Below, in pieces: positions 1 to 11,219 of a stretch of DNA of 64,000 nt. This DNA is from Mytilisepta virgata (lineage: Eukaryota > Mollusca > Bivalvia > Mytilida > Mytilidae), in the NCBI GenBank assembly GCA_028015205.1, contig CM051513.1:44396841-44460840 (forward strand). The letters run 5' to 3'. Every line of letters begins with the position of its first letter. Within the stretch, counting starts at the first letter, position 1. The position numbers were made by a program, and so were the translations under genes. The notes below the pieces were generated by a model. The model saw only the letters and a program-made list of their open reading frames with translations, made no database searches and was not told the origin of the DNA.

Positions 1-439
1 GGCAGAGGAGTCGTTCAAGTGAAGGACATAAAAACTTCTCCCCCATCCGTGCACCGAACAAATGAACAACATTGTACAATGGAATTGTCGAGGTTTAAAA
101 ATTAACTTAATTGAATTAACTTTATTAGCCCAAACTTTCCTTCCTGTTGCTTTTTGTCTTCAGGAAACTCATCTCAAGGAAAATGATCAAATAAATTTAA
201 AGGATTATTCTATTTACAGCACTCATGTTAAAAAGGATGAAAGAGCCGCGGGCGGCTCTTCGATCCTTGTTAAAAACAGGATTATTCATAGTAGAATAAA
301 TTTAAACACTGACTTGCAAGCAGTTGCTATTCGTCTCTCTCTAGCTAAAACTATTACATTATGTTCTGTTTATATTCCTTATGAAAAAAGAAAATGTGTA
401 TTTCAAAATAGGCTTCTTAGATTGATTGTAATAAATTGA
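1..439 (+). mobile_element. Non-LTR retrotransposon fragment: end of ORF1 and start of ORF2 (APE endonuclease)
   Basis: The reading frame from base 1 ends at 105 with a Pro/Ser-rich tail. A second frame opens at ATG 62 and runs to 439, so the two overlap by about 44 bases, as in Jockey-like LINEs. The 125-residue product has the N-terminal signature of an apurinic endonuclease: IVQWNCRGLK at residues 4-13, then LQETHL around residue 33-38 with the catalytic Glu, and GGSSILVKN. The frame stops well before the rest of the endonuclease and there is no reverse transcriptase, so the element is cut off at its 3' side. It nicks DNA to prime reverse transcription in complete family members. Clade assignment (Jockey/CR1-like) is inferred from layout and motifs only. 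Confidence 0.8.
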
Positions 440-484
440 TATCATAAATACAATGTATGTCCTGAAATTTACAATTTTTTTTCA

Positions 485-1084
485 GGATTATCAGTGTGGG
501 GAGCGGCATCATTCCTTGTATTGTTTGTCTTACTGGTGATGAGGTTAAGAAAACATGCAGGTTATACTCAACTTAATGAAGAAAGCGTTCCTCTTCATCA
601 AATTACAGTGATGCCAGCTACACCGCCTTATACAACACCACCTTTAATCAATTTAACACCGTCTCCACTTCAACCAGAACCTGTTCAATCAGATGACGAT
701 TCTCCTATTGCTAGAAGAGGTATACCTTCTCCACTTATTCCGATTTGTTCACCAGCTGATAGGTCATCTTTAAGCAACTTCACGCCATCTTCTGTAGAAT
801 CAGATGAGGATTCTCCAATTGCTAGGGGTATACCAGCTGGTTCACCACCTGTAATTAACTTCAGTCCATCTCCATTAGAATCAGATGAGGATTCTCCTAT
901 TGCTAGTACACCAGCTCATACATTACCTCTAATTAACTTCACACCATCACCATTAGAATCGGATGAGGATTCTTCTATTGTTGGGAGAGATGCACTACCT
1001 CCACCTCCGGCAGAATCTATACAATCAGATTCCCCTATTGCTAGTAGAACACGCAGTCGAAGTAAGGCACGAAAAAAATTATAA
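485..1084 (+). CDS. 3'-terminal exon: membrane segment plus acidic Ser/Pro repeat tail
   Basis: A polypyrimidine run and CAG end at 484, and the frame is open from 485 to the stop at 1084. The first residues form one hydrophobic segment (WGAASFLVLFVLLVMRL) followed by basic residues, as in a single-pass membrane protein with its tail in the cytoplasm. The tail is Pro/Ser-rich and holds about five copies of a module ending in SDEDSPIA, with acidic SD(E/D)DS clusters that look like casein kinase 2 sites, then a basic SRTRSRSKARKKL end. The upstream exons are not visible; a LINE fragment lies there. I do not recognise the protein. A second exon of the same design lies at 9.4-9.8 kb. Start at 485 is a splice call, not an ATG. 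Confidence 0.5.
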   Translation, partial: GLSVWGAASFLVLFVLLVMRLRKHAGYTQLNEESVPLHQITVMPATPPYTTPPLINLTPSPLQPEPVQSDDDSPIARRGIPSPLIPICSPADRSSLSNFTPSSVESDEDSPIARGIPAGSPPVINFSPSPLESDEDSPIASTPAHTLPLINFTPSPLESDEDSSIVGRDALPPPPAESIQSDSPIASRTRSRSKARKKL

Positions 1085-1612
1085 ATCTCTGAAACTGTTG
1101 TATAAAACTGTCTGATATTAGAATATGTATTTCAAGCGAGGGACATGTATCTCCAAAAATGGTGTTTATTGAATAATCATTTACTCCGTTCATTTTTTTT
1201 TTGTTTACTTTTATGATATTTGGTTTATTTTGTCATGTTAGGACAATATGTGAAAAAAAAACCGGCAGAATCTATACAATCAGATTCCCGTATTGCTGGT
1301 AGAATACGCAGTCGAACAAAAGCATGAAAAAAATTATATTTCTCTGAAACTGTTGTATAAATCTGTCTGATATTAGAATATGTATTTGAAGCGAGGGACA
1401 TGCATCTCCAAAAATGGTGTTTATTGAATAATCATTTTATTTACTTGGTTCCTTTTTTTGTTTACTTTTATGATATTTGGTTTATTTTGTCATGTTAGGA
1501 CATTATGTGAAAAAAACCCGGCAGAATCTATACAATCAGATTCCCCTATTGCTAGTAGTAGAACACGCAGTCGAACAAATGCAGGAAACAAGTTGCTTTC
1601 TTTAAAAAAAGA
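1007..1612 (+). repeat. Tandem duplication of the tail exon end and its 3' flank (about 255 bp, 2.3 copies)
   Basis: The segment beginning 'ccggcagaatctatacaatc' occurs at 1007, 1261 and 1518. It carries the last coding module of the preceding exon plus about 180 bp of 3' flank. The second and third copies have lost the reading frame, so only the first is coding. Confidence 0.85.
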
Positions 1613-3082
1613 AATGCAATGCGTGAACCAGTAGCGTTTTGTTTTATTAATTTGAATGGTACAGAACTAAGAAAATAGTAATATAATAGCTGTATTATGA
1701 TTGGGTTATGCTATATATTCATCTGTGCTTTATCCAATGAAATATTTTGAACTTAAATTTGAAATAATATTTACATCACATATCTGATGGGTTGAACCTG
1801 TAGGCCTTTGAATATAAAAAATTACGTATATCAAATAATCTTTATTCTTAGTTAAAACTATTTTAATGTAGTCTTTATACGATTAACCTCACTTTTGGCA
1901 CTAATGAATTAAAGATATAAGCACAAGACATATAGCAATGTTCTGACAATAAAAATGAAGACCTGACTGACGATATTAAAGCCTCTAAACCAGATGCAAA
2001 TGCAGCAACACCTACTCAACCAGTGTAAACAGTACAACCAACTTATCTTCACCTTCATTAATATATAGGACTGAAGGAAAGAAACAATCTATAAAGTTTC
2101 CATTTCTACATACATATTCAACAATTTGTGCTTTCGGAAGGCTTCCACTTGGCTTCAATGAATAAACACGAAAGAGCTCCTAAAATCTTACAAAGCAAAA
2201 TGATTTTTGGTAAATGGTTTCCAAGAACATATACTGTAAATTCACAAATTTTTGCAATGTTTTTATTAGTGCGAAAGATGTGACTGTATTACGATCGCAA
2301 CAATATAACCTCACATTTCTGAATCTATTAGTTTTATTCTTTATTTCAAGTTTCAGAAGATCGCAAAAATAAAAAAAATGCATTATTGTTTGCAGTCAAT
2401 GAATCGCAAAAATAAGTGCACAACAATTATTTTTTAATTTACAGTGTTTACGCTTGGCCGTGTCATGTTGTAAGAAATGGAGAAAAGGTTTTTTTTAATG
2501 TTGATTGAAATTAAACTTTGGTTCTTGGAACTAGCTTTCAGCATCTACACTTACCCTCAACTTGGTGGGTCTGTATTTGTCTTTTTTTTTGTCGTTTCAA
2601 ATTGTGTCCTTTTCATTAAGTACATATACATTTTTAATGTATGGTAAAACATTTTTAATGTATTGTAACTACACTGCCAATTTTTTTTGAGTGCCTGTGT
2701 CAAGTCAGAAGTCTACATTTCAGCAATTTGTCATAGTTTTTTTGTTTTGTTTCATTTTTTTTTTTATTACATGTACTATGTAAGTGTTTTTTTTCACATT
2801 GTTATCTGAATTCTTTTATAGATTACTATATGGTGTGGGTTTTGCTCCTTATTGATGGAAATGCAGTGTACACATATAATTGTTCAATATACTTCTGATT
2901 ATTAAGTGTTTAAGGATGGTTGGCTGCTAGCAAATCGGACTACCTCACACTATTTTTATATCAAAGAAAGTCCAAAAATGCACGGACTATCATAATCACA
3001 ATTTTGGTGATTACACAAGAAGACACACACTTTTTTCAAAGCAATTAAATTTGTATGTGGTTTATTCAAAACTGGTTTCACC
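1613..3082. other. AT-rich non-coding stretch
   Basis: Low-complexity AT-rich DNA with many T runs. Short frames here have no recognisable composition or motif. I see no gene. Confidence 0.6.
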
Positions 3083-3225
3083 CACCATTTTCTTTTGAAA
3101 ATGCCTGTACCAAGTCAGGAGTATGACAGCTTTCTGCCAATGGTTATGTAGATTTCTTGATCTTTTCAGTCCTATTGACTTTGCACTTTTGGACATTTCC
3201 CTTGGAGTTCAGTATTTTGTTATAA
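3083..3225 (+). repeat. Diverged copy of a mytilid dispersed repeat
   Basis: Contains 'aaaatgcctgtaccaagtca' followed by 'gagtatgacag' and, farther on, 'ggagttcagtatttt'. The same order of motifs occurs at 60.43-60.59 kb. This is a very common repeat in Mytilus sequence. Confidence 0.7.
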
Positions 3226-3514
3226 CTACTCTATATGTGTAATAAATATATAAAAACTAAAAGAATTTCATGCAAATGTTTTATTTTTTTGAAATATCAG
3301 ACAGAAATATTAAGATTTTTACAACAAAAAAGTTCTTGAAAAAGGTACAAACTACATTTTAAGAAAAATGACTGTTCACGACAGAGACAAATAAACACAT
3401 TATATGTGTTTGTTCACGGCGTGTATATAACAATGTGTCATCTTACACAAAACCTTTTATAAATGATGTGTTTATGCTTTAACGATATTTTAATGAATGA
3501 AGATACTAATATAA

Positions 3515-4012
3515 AAATTATATAAAAGTTACTAGTATGAATCAAAAACTTTTGTATAAAAGTTACTAGTATGAATCAAAAACTTTTGTATAAAAGTTAC
3601 TAGTATGAATCAAAAACTTTCATATAAGTTACTAATATGAATCAAAAACTTTCATATACGTTACTAGTATGAATCAAGAACTTTTATATAAAAGTTACTA
3701 GTATGAATCAAAAACTTTTGTATAAAAGTTACTAGTATGAATCAAAAACTTTCATATAAGTTACTAGTATGAATCAAGAACTTTCATATACGTTACTAGT
3801 ATGAATCAAGAACTTTTATATAAAAGTTACTAGTATGAATCAAAAACTTTCATATACGTTACTAGTATGAATCAAGAACTTTTATATAAGTTACTAGTAT
3901 GAATCAAAAACTTTCATATAAGTTACTAGTATGAATCAAGAACTTTTATATAAAAGTTACTAGTATGAATCAAAAACTTTTATATAAAAGTTACTAGTAT
4001 GAATCAAAAACT
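3515..4012 (+). repeat. Minisatellite, unit about 33-39 bp, roughly 13-14 copies
   Basis: Repeated 'ttactagtatgaatcaaaaa' with a variable 'cttttgtataaaag' or 'ctttcatataag' spacer. Two unit types (a long one with 'tataaaag' and a short one with 'catataag' or 'catacg') alternate irregularly, which suggests expansion of a mixed dimer. Confidence 0.95.
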
Positions 4013-4661
4013 TAACTACAATTTATAACAAAAAAATCTGGCAATGCATATAATTGTGTGCGTTAACAATATGTTACTAATGTTAGTCTTTTACAAATAT
4101 GTTTTGAAGATACTATTACATTTATGAAAAAGTTTGGTTTTTTTTTCATGAAAAACTGTTTTATGTTGGAATATTCTAGATCAACTTACTACATTTTGAA
4201 TTATATACATATACAAATATTCAACAAAAAGAGTCAAATGAACTATTAACTACAGTTAACATTGGTTAACTACATGACAAAAAAAGCTTGCAACGCATGC
4301 AAGTGTGTGCATTTAGCATTATGCTATTTATATAAGTCTTTTACAAATGATGTGATATTAAGACCCTACTATAAAAAAAGTTCTGTTCTTTTCATGAACT
4401 ACTCTAGAACAACTGACTGCATTTTGCATTCACAAATATTAAAAAAAAGAAGAGTAAAATGAACTACAACTAACTATCAACTACAGCTAATGACAAATAT
4501 ATAAATGAATGCATGCGACTGTGTGGATATAACATCTTATGCAACCCTCTTGCATGTGATATCTTTTACCGTGTTATTGTTCAGTTTAAATTTTATTTCA
4601 ACTGGGAGAAGATCCATTACTTTCATCATCATTTCATTTCTATCGTAAAGGATTGAAGCAT

Positions 4662-5264
4662 CTAACCCTTAGCCATATTCCTGCAAACTTCCTTAGCACC
4701 ATGCCAAGTGTCATATGAATCTAATACATATGGTTGGGTTTGCGTCAGATATTTACTCACAGATGCATTTCTATCATGTGAATGCACATTCACTTTTACA
4801 CTTTTTCCTTTGGAAATCTTCATATAACTTTGGTGTTCCGTAAGTTTCATGTTTCTGTGAACTCCTCTCCTGATTTTTAGTAACATGACTATATCCTACT
4901 ACTTTGTGAGTGAGGTTTCCCAGTGCAGTGACATCAGTATGAAAACTTCTTCCTGCATGCATGTCTTGCATCGGTCATTATGTCAATTTCATCATCACTG
5001 TAAGAGTTTTTTTTATCCTTTTCCTCCTCCAAAGCATCGTCAATGCTCTTGTCACGAAGTGATATCACCACCTGTCTGTTTTCTAACATATTTGTATGCC
5101 TTCAATTCTCCATTTGAAAGTATCTTTCTATTTAAATATTCCACATTTGTAATATTACTTAGTACATTCATATTGGTAGCTATCTTGATCTGTGTTGAAT
5201 ACAGCAATAAAACACTGTTTGATTTGAAATTGAAAGAAAATAGGTGCATCAATAAGCAAACCAA
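4662..5264 (-). pseudogene. Degenerate transposase-like gene
   Basis: Three adjacent minus-strand frames (5264-5052, 4971-4774, 4886-4662) read as one broken protein. The middle part has DARHA followed by THKVVGYSHVT and SSQKHE; the last part has VNVHSHDRNASVSKYL and then DTWHGAKEV. The spacing of an Asp/Arg/His start, a (T/S)HDRN block and a D-x-WH block resembles the catalytic core of a DDE-type transposase family that is widespread in mollusc, echinoderm and cnidarian genomes without a good name. Frameshifts separate the parts. The family link is from memory of conserved blocks and should be treated as tentative. Confidence 0.45.
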
Positions 5265-5398
5265 TCAAATTAAAAGTTTAAAAATCACATGACTTTAGTG
5301 AACGATATGGACCTATCAAATTTGATTTAAATTTGAAGATTAGGGGCAAAAATTAATAGACCAATCAAATCAAACATATATAATCACATGGTTGGATG

Positions 5399-6195
5399 AA
5401 TCATATCTGGAAGGTCAAAAGCAAACATTGCAGAAAATGTGAAAGCAAAGATACAAGAAAAAAATGAAATGGTTTTGAAAGTAAATGAGGAGGAAAAGGA
5501 TAAATTGATAATATTTCTGAAAGAGCACAATATGACATCATGTACTGTTAGTAGTTTTTGAAAAATTTATTTACATTATAGATATTTTTAGTAAAAGATT
5601 ATTCTGTACAATGACTTTTAAAAACAATAGATGTAATTTTTCATTTGTATTAAATCATGTTTTATTATTTTCATATGACTAATATAAATATAAAGAATGC
5701 ATATGATAATGGTGATGGTAATTTGGTTATTTATGACTACAATTGTATTTTAGAACAGAAATTTATGAAGAGAAAACGGTCTAAAAAAGATGAAAGTGGA
5801 AGTGCTGTTTCAAGCTAGAGATATAGTCAGGAAGAGAGTGGTGACAGAGATGACAAAGGAGATCCTGGTCCTGATGATATTGAGTTGCGAGAGGGACAAT
5901 GCCCTTATTGCTTTATTAGTCCATGTGTTGCCACCTCAAACATTACTACTCTATGGTAGGAAATGGCCAACCACCTTCAAATGCAAACCCTCAAATACGG
6001 GAAGGAAAATATAGAAGATTTTGGAAATGCATTAACAATATGTATGGATGGCTACTTCCACAGTGTTTGGATAAAAAGAAAGGAGTTGGGGGTGGTGAAT
6101 GGGTTGTTATGCACCAGCGGGAAGTAATGCCTGAGTGTGTGTTGGAATCCAATATATGGGACATATGTGGGAATAACATTTCAAAATGTGTATAA
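5399..6195 (+). pseudogene. Broken gene with a QCPYC...PC cysteine motif
   Basis: A basic/acidic open segment (5399-5561) is followed by a possible intron with acceptor 'tgtattttag' ending at 5753, then an exon coding for a charged stretch and the motif GQCPYCFISPC. One in-frame TAG lies near 5815. A shift of frame near 5950 then gives NANPQIREGKYRRFWKCINN and HQREVMPECVL, ending at 6195. The Cys motif plus a C-terminal 'REVMPECVL' block recurs in unnamed bivalve and cnidarian proteins, probably repeat-borne. Function is unknown to me. One stop and one frameshift argue that this copy is dead. Confidence 0.4.
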
Positions 6196-6836
6196 ATTTT
6201 GTATTTATAAATCTTCTAAAACAACAAAATATTGTGTTTTTATCAATGACATGAAATGTGATGCCTACATCTGTGTAGTGTAAGCTACAAGGTATTTGAC
6301 TTTTTAATTACTCAAATACATCTGGAAACCTCATTATCACTGTTAATACATTCAATGATTTGTCATTTCTCCAGGTGGAAGTTCTTGGGGTTTAAGTCAT
6401 ATGGTAAATGACACGCCTCCTCTATAGTTGGAAACTCTCATGCATATTCAAATCAGCTGAGAGTGATAAGCTCGTGTAGTCTGGTATTGATAAGAGTGCT
6501 GTATTGAGTAGTCTTATGTCCATGTTGTAAATATGTAGTTTTTAGATGCAAAATAGATTTAATTAGAAACTTTATTTGTGTTAATTATTAAATTTGATCA
6601 CGGATCTGATATGATGGAGAACCGGGGATGACATGGTACCTACCGCACTAGTACCCTTGAATGAATTCATCAAGTTAACAAAAGAACTTATTCAGTTATA
6701 CCAATCCAAGATACCACTTCAATACACACACACAGTTTCAGTGATAACTTCAATAGCAAACACCGGTCGATACGTCATAGCTGGATAATGAATATTCATA
6801 TTTTAGTCACGTGACCAAACCCCATACAAACAATCT
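6196..6836. other. Upstream region of the YqaJ gene, no gene seen
   Basis: AT-rich DNA without coding signal. It includes 'cacacacacac' and 'gtcacgtgac' just before the next gene; the latter is an E-box-like palindrome at about 6807-6816 that could lie in the promoter. Confidence 0.4.
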
Positions 6837-8908
6837 ATGGCGTCTACACAATCTTATCAAAGAGTTACTTTGACCTCTGACGATGTACCGGGAGCAAAAA
6901 TTAATATCGATGATCTTGACAACTACGGAAATGTTCAGTTTAAACGCTGGCTTGAATGCAGAGGGTTGAAAACCGGTGGAAACAAATCCGACCCGTTCAA
7001 AGGTGAGTAAACATCGAACAACGCCCACTTCCTTTGTGTCGTCCAACTAAATGTGACAGTATTTTACAGGTAAATGTTCACTTATAATTCGATTGGGGTT
7101 TAATCGTAAAAGGCGTAACGGGATATTTAAATCGTATTACCTGAAATTATTATATTTAAATAAATATTTATATTTATATATATGCGACTTTTTAGTACGA
7201 TAAGCCTTTGATTTCTATCAATCTCGTTTTCTATTTACTTTCTGTTAGCTACTCTTGCCGTAAATATATAAATATGTTAAGCATAGTAGTTTATTTATCT
7301 CAGGTTTAAGTAAAGAGTCTGTGACCCAGGAGTGTCATAAACATGTTAATTATGTTAACTTGTATTTTCAGATGCAAAGACGCAGTTAAAGCCGGCAAGT
7401 CAGAAGAAATTGACCCAAGTCTCTCTTTCCTAGGTTGGAAACCATTTCCGTCAAGGCAAATACCAGCAAACTTCAATTACGGTCACATATACCATTATCT
7501 TCTAGAAAGTGTTGTGATGGAAGGTGAACATGGCCAAACTGTTGACACTGACCTAGGCCATTTACCAAAGTCCAACAGTATGTCAAGAGTGGTAGTGTGA
7601 GTAACATAATGGATAATGAGCGTAACCATCATTACTTTGTTAAGGCAAAAGTTGCAGCATCTATGCGTAATGAAGAAAGGATAGTGCAAGTCACACTATC
7701 CTGTTTAAGTGGAGCTGTTACATGTCCTGGGTCAGCTCTCGGACGTTGCAATCATGTGGCAGCAGTCTCACTCACAGTAGATAAACACTGTAAGGAGTTT
7801 GGACATCACCAACTAGCATGCACTAGTAAACAATGTGAGTGGGGAAAGGAACAAAAAAAAATCCAGGAAAAATTACAGATGCTTCATATACATCTTACAA
7901 ACCAAAACACCTGAAGCTTACAGAGTTTGACCCTAGACCTACAAATTTAAGAAAAGCCAATGATGTTAACATGAACAGTTTTTCGGACAATTTAAAGTAC
8001 TATTGTGTTAGTACAGGAAAAACTTCAATGTGGCAAACACTAATGAAGTACACATCTGCTGATTATGAAATTTCTCCTGAACATAGAGGAATTTTAAAGT
8101 CTCAAGCTTGGGATTTTTTTAATAACATAAAGCAAGAATGTTGCTTATCTGAGAAAGATGTTTTTATGATACCTAACACAGAGTCGCAATCAGAATCAAT
8201 CCAGTGGAACGTATCCCGTTGGTTCCGTATAACTGCATCCACAGCTAAAAGGCAAATACATTAGGAAACTTGTTGAAATCATCTCCAACAGATGCAAGTC
8301 TGAGAAAATTCCAGGCATACATCAGCAGTACCGTTTGGAATATTTCGTCATATATGTATACATCACCAGACATGGTGTATGGAATTGAAAATGAAGATAA
8401 AGCCAAAGATGACTATTATAAACTTATGGCAACAAAGGTTCCTGACTTTAAGGTTGAAAAGACTGGATTCTGGGTATGTAAAATGAATTTGGATGCAGCA
8501 TAGATAGTCTCGTAACAGATCCATCAGAAACCCAAGAGCATGGATTGCTTGAGATTAAATGTTTGAAAATCTTCCGCAAAATAGCTCCATCTGACCTTTT
8601 CAAGGGCCTTGAAAAGAATCATTTCTAAAAAGGACCTATACAGTGCATGTTTTGGGATACCCACAGCTGACAATACCGCTCTTGAGCTTAAAACAACAAA
8701 CATTTACTATTATCAAATTTAATTTCAGTTAGCAATAATGGGCATAAATTGGTGTGATTTTGTCATGTGGTCGCCAATAAGAACACCTAATGTTAAGAGG
8801 ATAAGGCGCGATGAACAGCTTATTGGGGACATGATAGGAAATATTGCATCATTATGGCACCAAGTCATTGCACCTGAAATATTTGAAATGCGTGCCAGTC
8901 TCCGATGA
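6837..8908 (+). pseudogene. Spliced SAP / SWIM zinc finger / YqaJ-type nuclease gene, frame-broken
   Basis: Exon 1 starts at ATG 6837 and ends at the donor 'gtgagt' after 7012. It codes for a SAP-like helix pair (LDNYGNVQFKRWLECRGLK). Exon 2 begins after 'ttttcag' at 7370 and continues the SAP region, then a SWIM-type zinc finger (CPGSALGRCNH, near 7720-7760) and the YqaJ/exonuclease core: RWFRITAS, GIENEDKAKDDYY, LDAASIDSL and GLLEIKC, the last holding the E-x-K active-site pair. A last exon (8727-8908) after 'aatttcag' gives WCDFVMWSP and ends in TGA. Exon 1 and 2 do not join in phase, and there are frameshifts near 7600, 7850, 8265 and 8505. Such proteins are common as multi-copy genes in bivalves. 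They probably process DNA ends, by analogy with viral alkaline exonuclease. Order and splice sites are seen; activity is inferred and this copy is probably inactive. Confidence 0.7.
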
Positions 8909-9418
8909 AAAAGTTGTCTGGTCAATTATGTCATATTTTTTATCTAATAAACATATTTTTACAGCAAAAAATATCTTTGTTCTAATAATTAACATGATTT
9001 ATAATGTTGTGGTTTTTATTTTAGTACCCAGCACCACCGACAGTAATCAAGGGCTGAATTCCACCATGGAGACAACCATGAAAGGTAAAAACCTACTTAG
9101 GATCTGTTAGTCTAAACACATGTTAATATGAAAGCTCTGAAGACTTTAGTATAGTTATATTACTTAGTATCAGTGTAAAATTCAGTGTGTTAATTTTTAT
9201 AGACCAAGATTTATTAGTCTTTTCTGTAATTTATTTCATAAATATATATAATGTCCTTGTGCTTTATTGTATACATTTTTCTATACAATATGATAATTAT
9301 TATTAACACAACAGACTATAACAAACAGGAATAAAACCATTATGATCAATTTGCTTCATAACTAAACAGTTGTATGTTTTATATTTTAAATACATGTAGA
9401 TATCATTATGTTTTACAG

Positions 9419-9837
9419 GATTTTGGATTTAGTGTGCCATCTTCACAATTTTTACCACACTTGGACTGATAAAACTATTCCTTCAATCGAGATCCCAACA
9501 ACAACAATACCTACCTTTACACAGACCCTCAGAAGTTTCAGAAACGAATAAGATATCCCAAACCCAGACTTCATTTTTAAGCATGGCTACCTCAAACGAA
9601 ATTCCACCACAATCATCAACACCGGAACTGTCTTTCAACAGGCTTCTGCTATTTACCTCCACTGGCACGAGTAGCAGAGAATCGACACCAGAAAGACCTT
9701 TTTTTTCGACACCCGTGAACCGTCTGCACCGCCTATAGAACTCATTGAAATAGACATAGAGATACCTACCATGCCCTCTCCTCCTGTTACGTCCAGGATC
9801 AGGAGTCAAAAGAAGAAAATTGGAGAACTAGCTCTAT
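9419..9837 (+). pseudogene. Second membrane-tail exon, frame-broken
   Basis: The acceptor 'ttttacag' ends at 9418. The next bases give GFSV in one frame and, after a shift, a hydrophobic segment (CAIFTIFTTLGLIKLFL), then a Gln-rich and Ser/Thr/Pro-rich tail, ending in SRIRSQKKK before the stop at about 9835. The order GxSV, membrane helix, Ser/Pro tail, S-R-x-R-S basic end matches the exon at 485-1084, so the two look like paralogous 3' exons. At least two frameshifts are needed. Product unknown. Confidence 0.4.
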
Positions 9838-11218
9838 AAAAGTTGTTAAAAAGGTCTGTCTTAATTTTTTTTAAAGGTTTTTTAAGCATGTTTAGTTTTT
9901 TATACTTATATATTTCAGCATATGGTAATTTGTTTTTATAAATTTTTAGATACATGTTTTCCAAAGACAAATTAAAAACCAGGGTGGATGTACTATTTAA
10001 GTTTTGATCTTTTAAAAATAAACTTTCTAGAAATTTTTAAACTCCTGTTGAAATACATCAATGTATATGAAAACGGTCTCATAATAATATAGAAATCCAA
10101 AATGCAATGATCACATTAAATGAGTCTCAGTGTCTCATGCCTTTAGGCAACATGGTATTAAGTTTTATATCTGTCTGTCTGTCTGTCCAAAATCCTTTGC
10201 CAAAGATTTATAGACAGATATATGTAGTAATGAACTGATATTTGGTTTGAAGCTTCAGCATGGTGATTTTTATTGTGTCTATATACTTATTTACTTTCTG
10301 TTTTTTGTCAGTGCATTGATCAATATTTCCAAATTAATTAGATTAAATTTTTGTTAAGGATTTTCAGCTCATTATTAAGTAATGATTTGATGTTTCGTCT
10401 GAAGTTTTAAGTATGACAAGTCATACTGTGTCTTCCGTTTCCAGGTCTGTCACTCTTATTCCTGTTTCTCTATAGAATATCTGATGGGGACATTTTTTTT
10501 TATTTGAATGAATGTTTATATTTGTTTTTTAGTTAACGTACATAAAAGTAGTATGGTGCTTTCATTCAATTGTTTGGAATTTTAAAAGAATGGTTGTATT
10601 TTATACTTGGTGCATGATATTGTTCAAATACTCAGTTACATACCAGCCAATGTTGTTATCAAAATATTTTGATATTTTACATACTTTCTTATGTATGATA
10701 TACATATTGACCAGTGCTGTTATTATATTGTTTTGATGTTTAACACACTTGATGCATTTTATACTTGTGTGAGACATACTGACTGACCAATGTTGTCAAG
10801 TGTTTTTCATTGTTTAATACTGGTACCGCTACGTAAACTAGGCATGTGTTGATGTCCTCTACACTGTTTCATAGTGTATAATTACCTAGTGAAATGTCTT
10901 GATAATTCAGTTTAAACTTTTTTATGATAATGATTTTGCTTACTACCTCCCTTTTTCGAATGTGTAACTTTACTTAAATTTGGCAATGTGTATTTTACTT
11001 CAGTATTAACAAAACTACCCATTTACTGATGCAATATGCCTTTTTTAAATAGCTTCCTCAGTGTCATATGTTTTTAAATTTTTTTTGTATATAGTTGTAT
11101 GATTTTTTATTGTTTTATAGAAAGATACATTGTTCTAGTCACTGTTTATTGTTAAAGAATTGGTGCTAAACAGAATGCTCTATCAAGTTATGCTCATTAT
11201 ATATTGTTTTCAATTCAC
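9838..11218. other. AT-rich non-coding stretch
   Basis: No coding signal. Near 10.17 kb there is a short 'ctgtctgtctgtctgtcc' microsatellite. The region ends at the splice-like 'ttcaattcacag' (11208-11219) that precedes the polymerase frames. Confidence 0.5.
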
Positions 11219-11219
11219 A

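Noticed and set aside
3515..4012. CRISPR-like regular repeat
   Set aside because: Spacers are not unique; they are part of the unit. Animal minisatellite. The same holds for 51520-53100.
5052..5292. Plus-strand frame 4885-5292 as a gene
   Set aside because: It is opposite the transposase-like frames, which have the conserved blocks; the plus frame has only hydrophobic low-complexity residues.
7495..7689. Minus-strand frame opposite the YqaJ gene
   Set aside because: Shadow of the coding exon; no motif.
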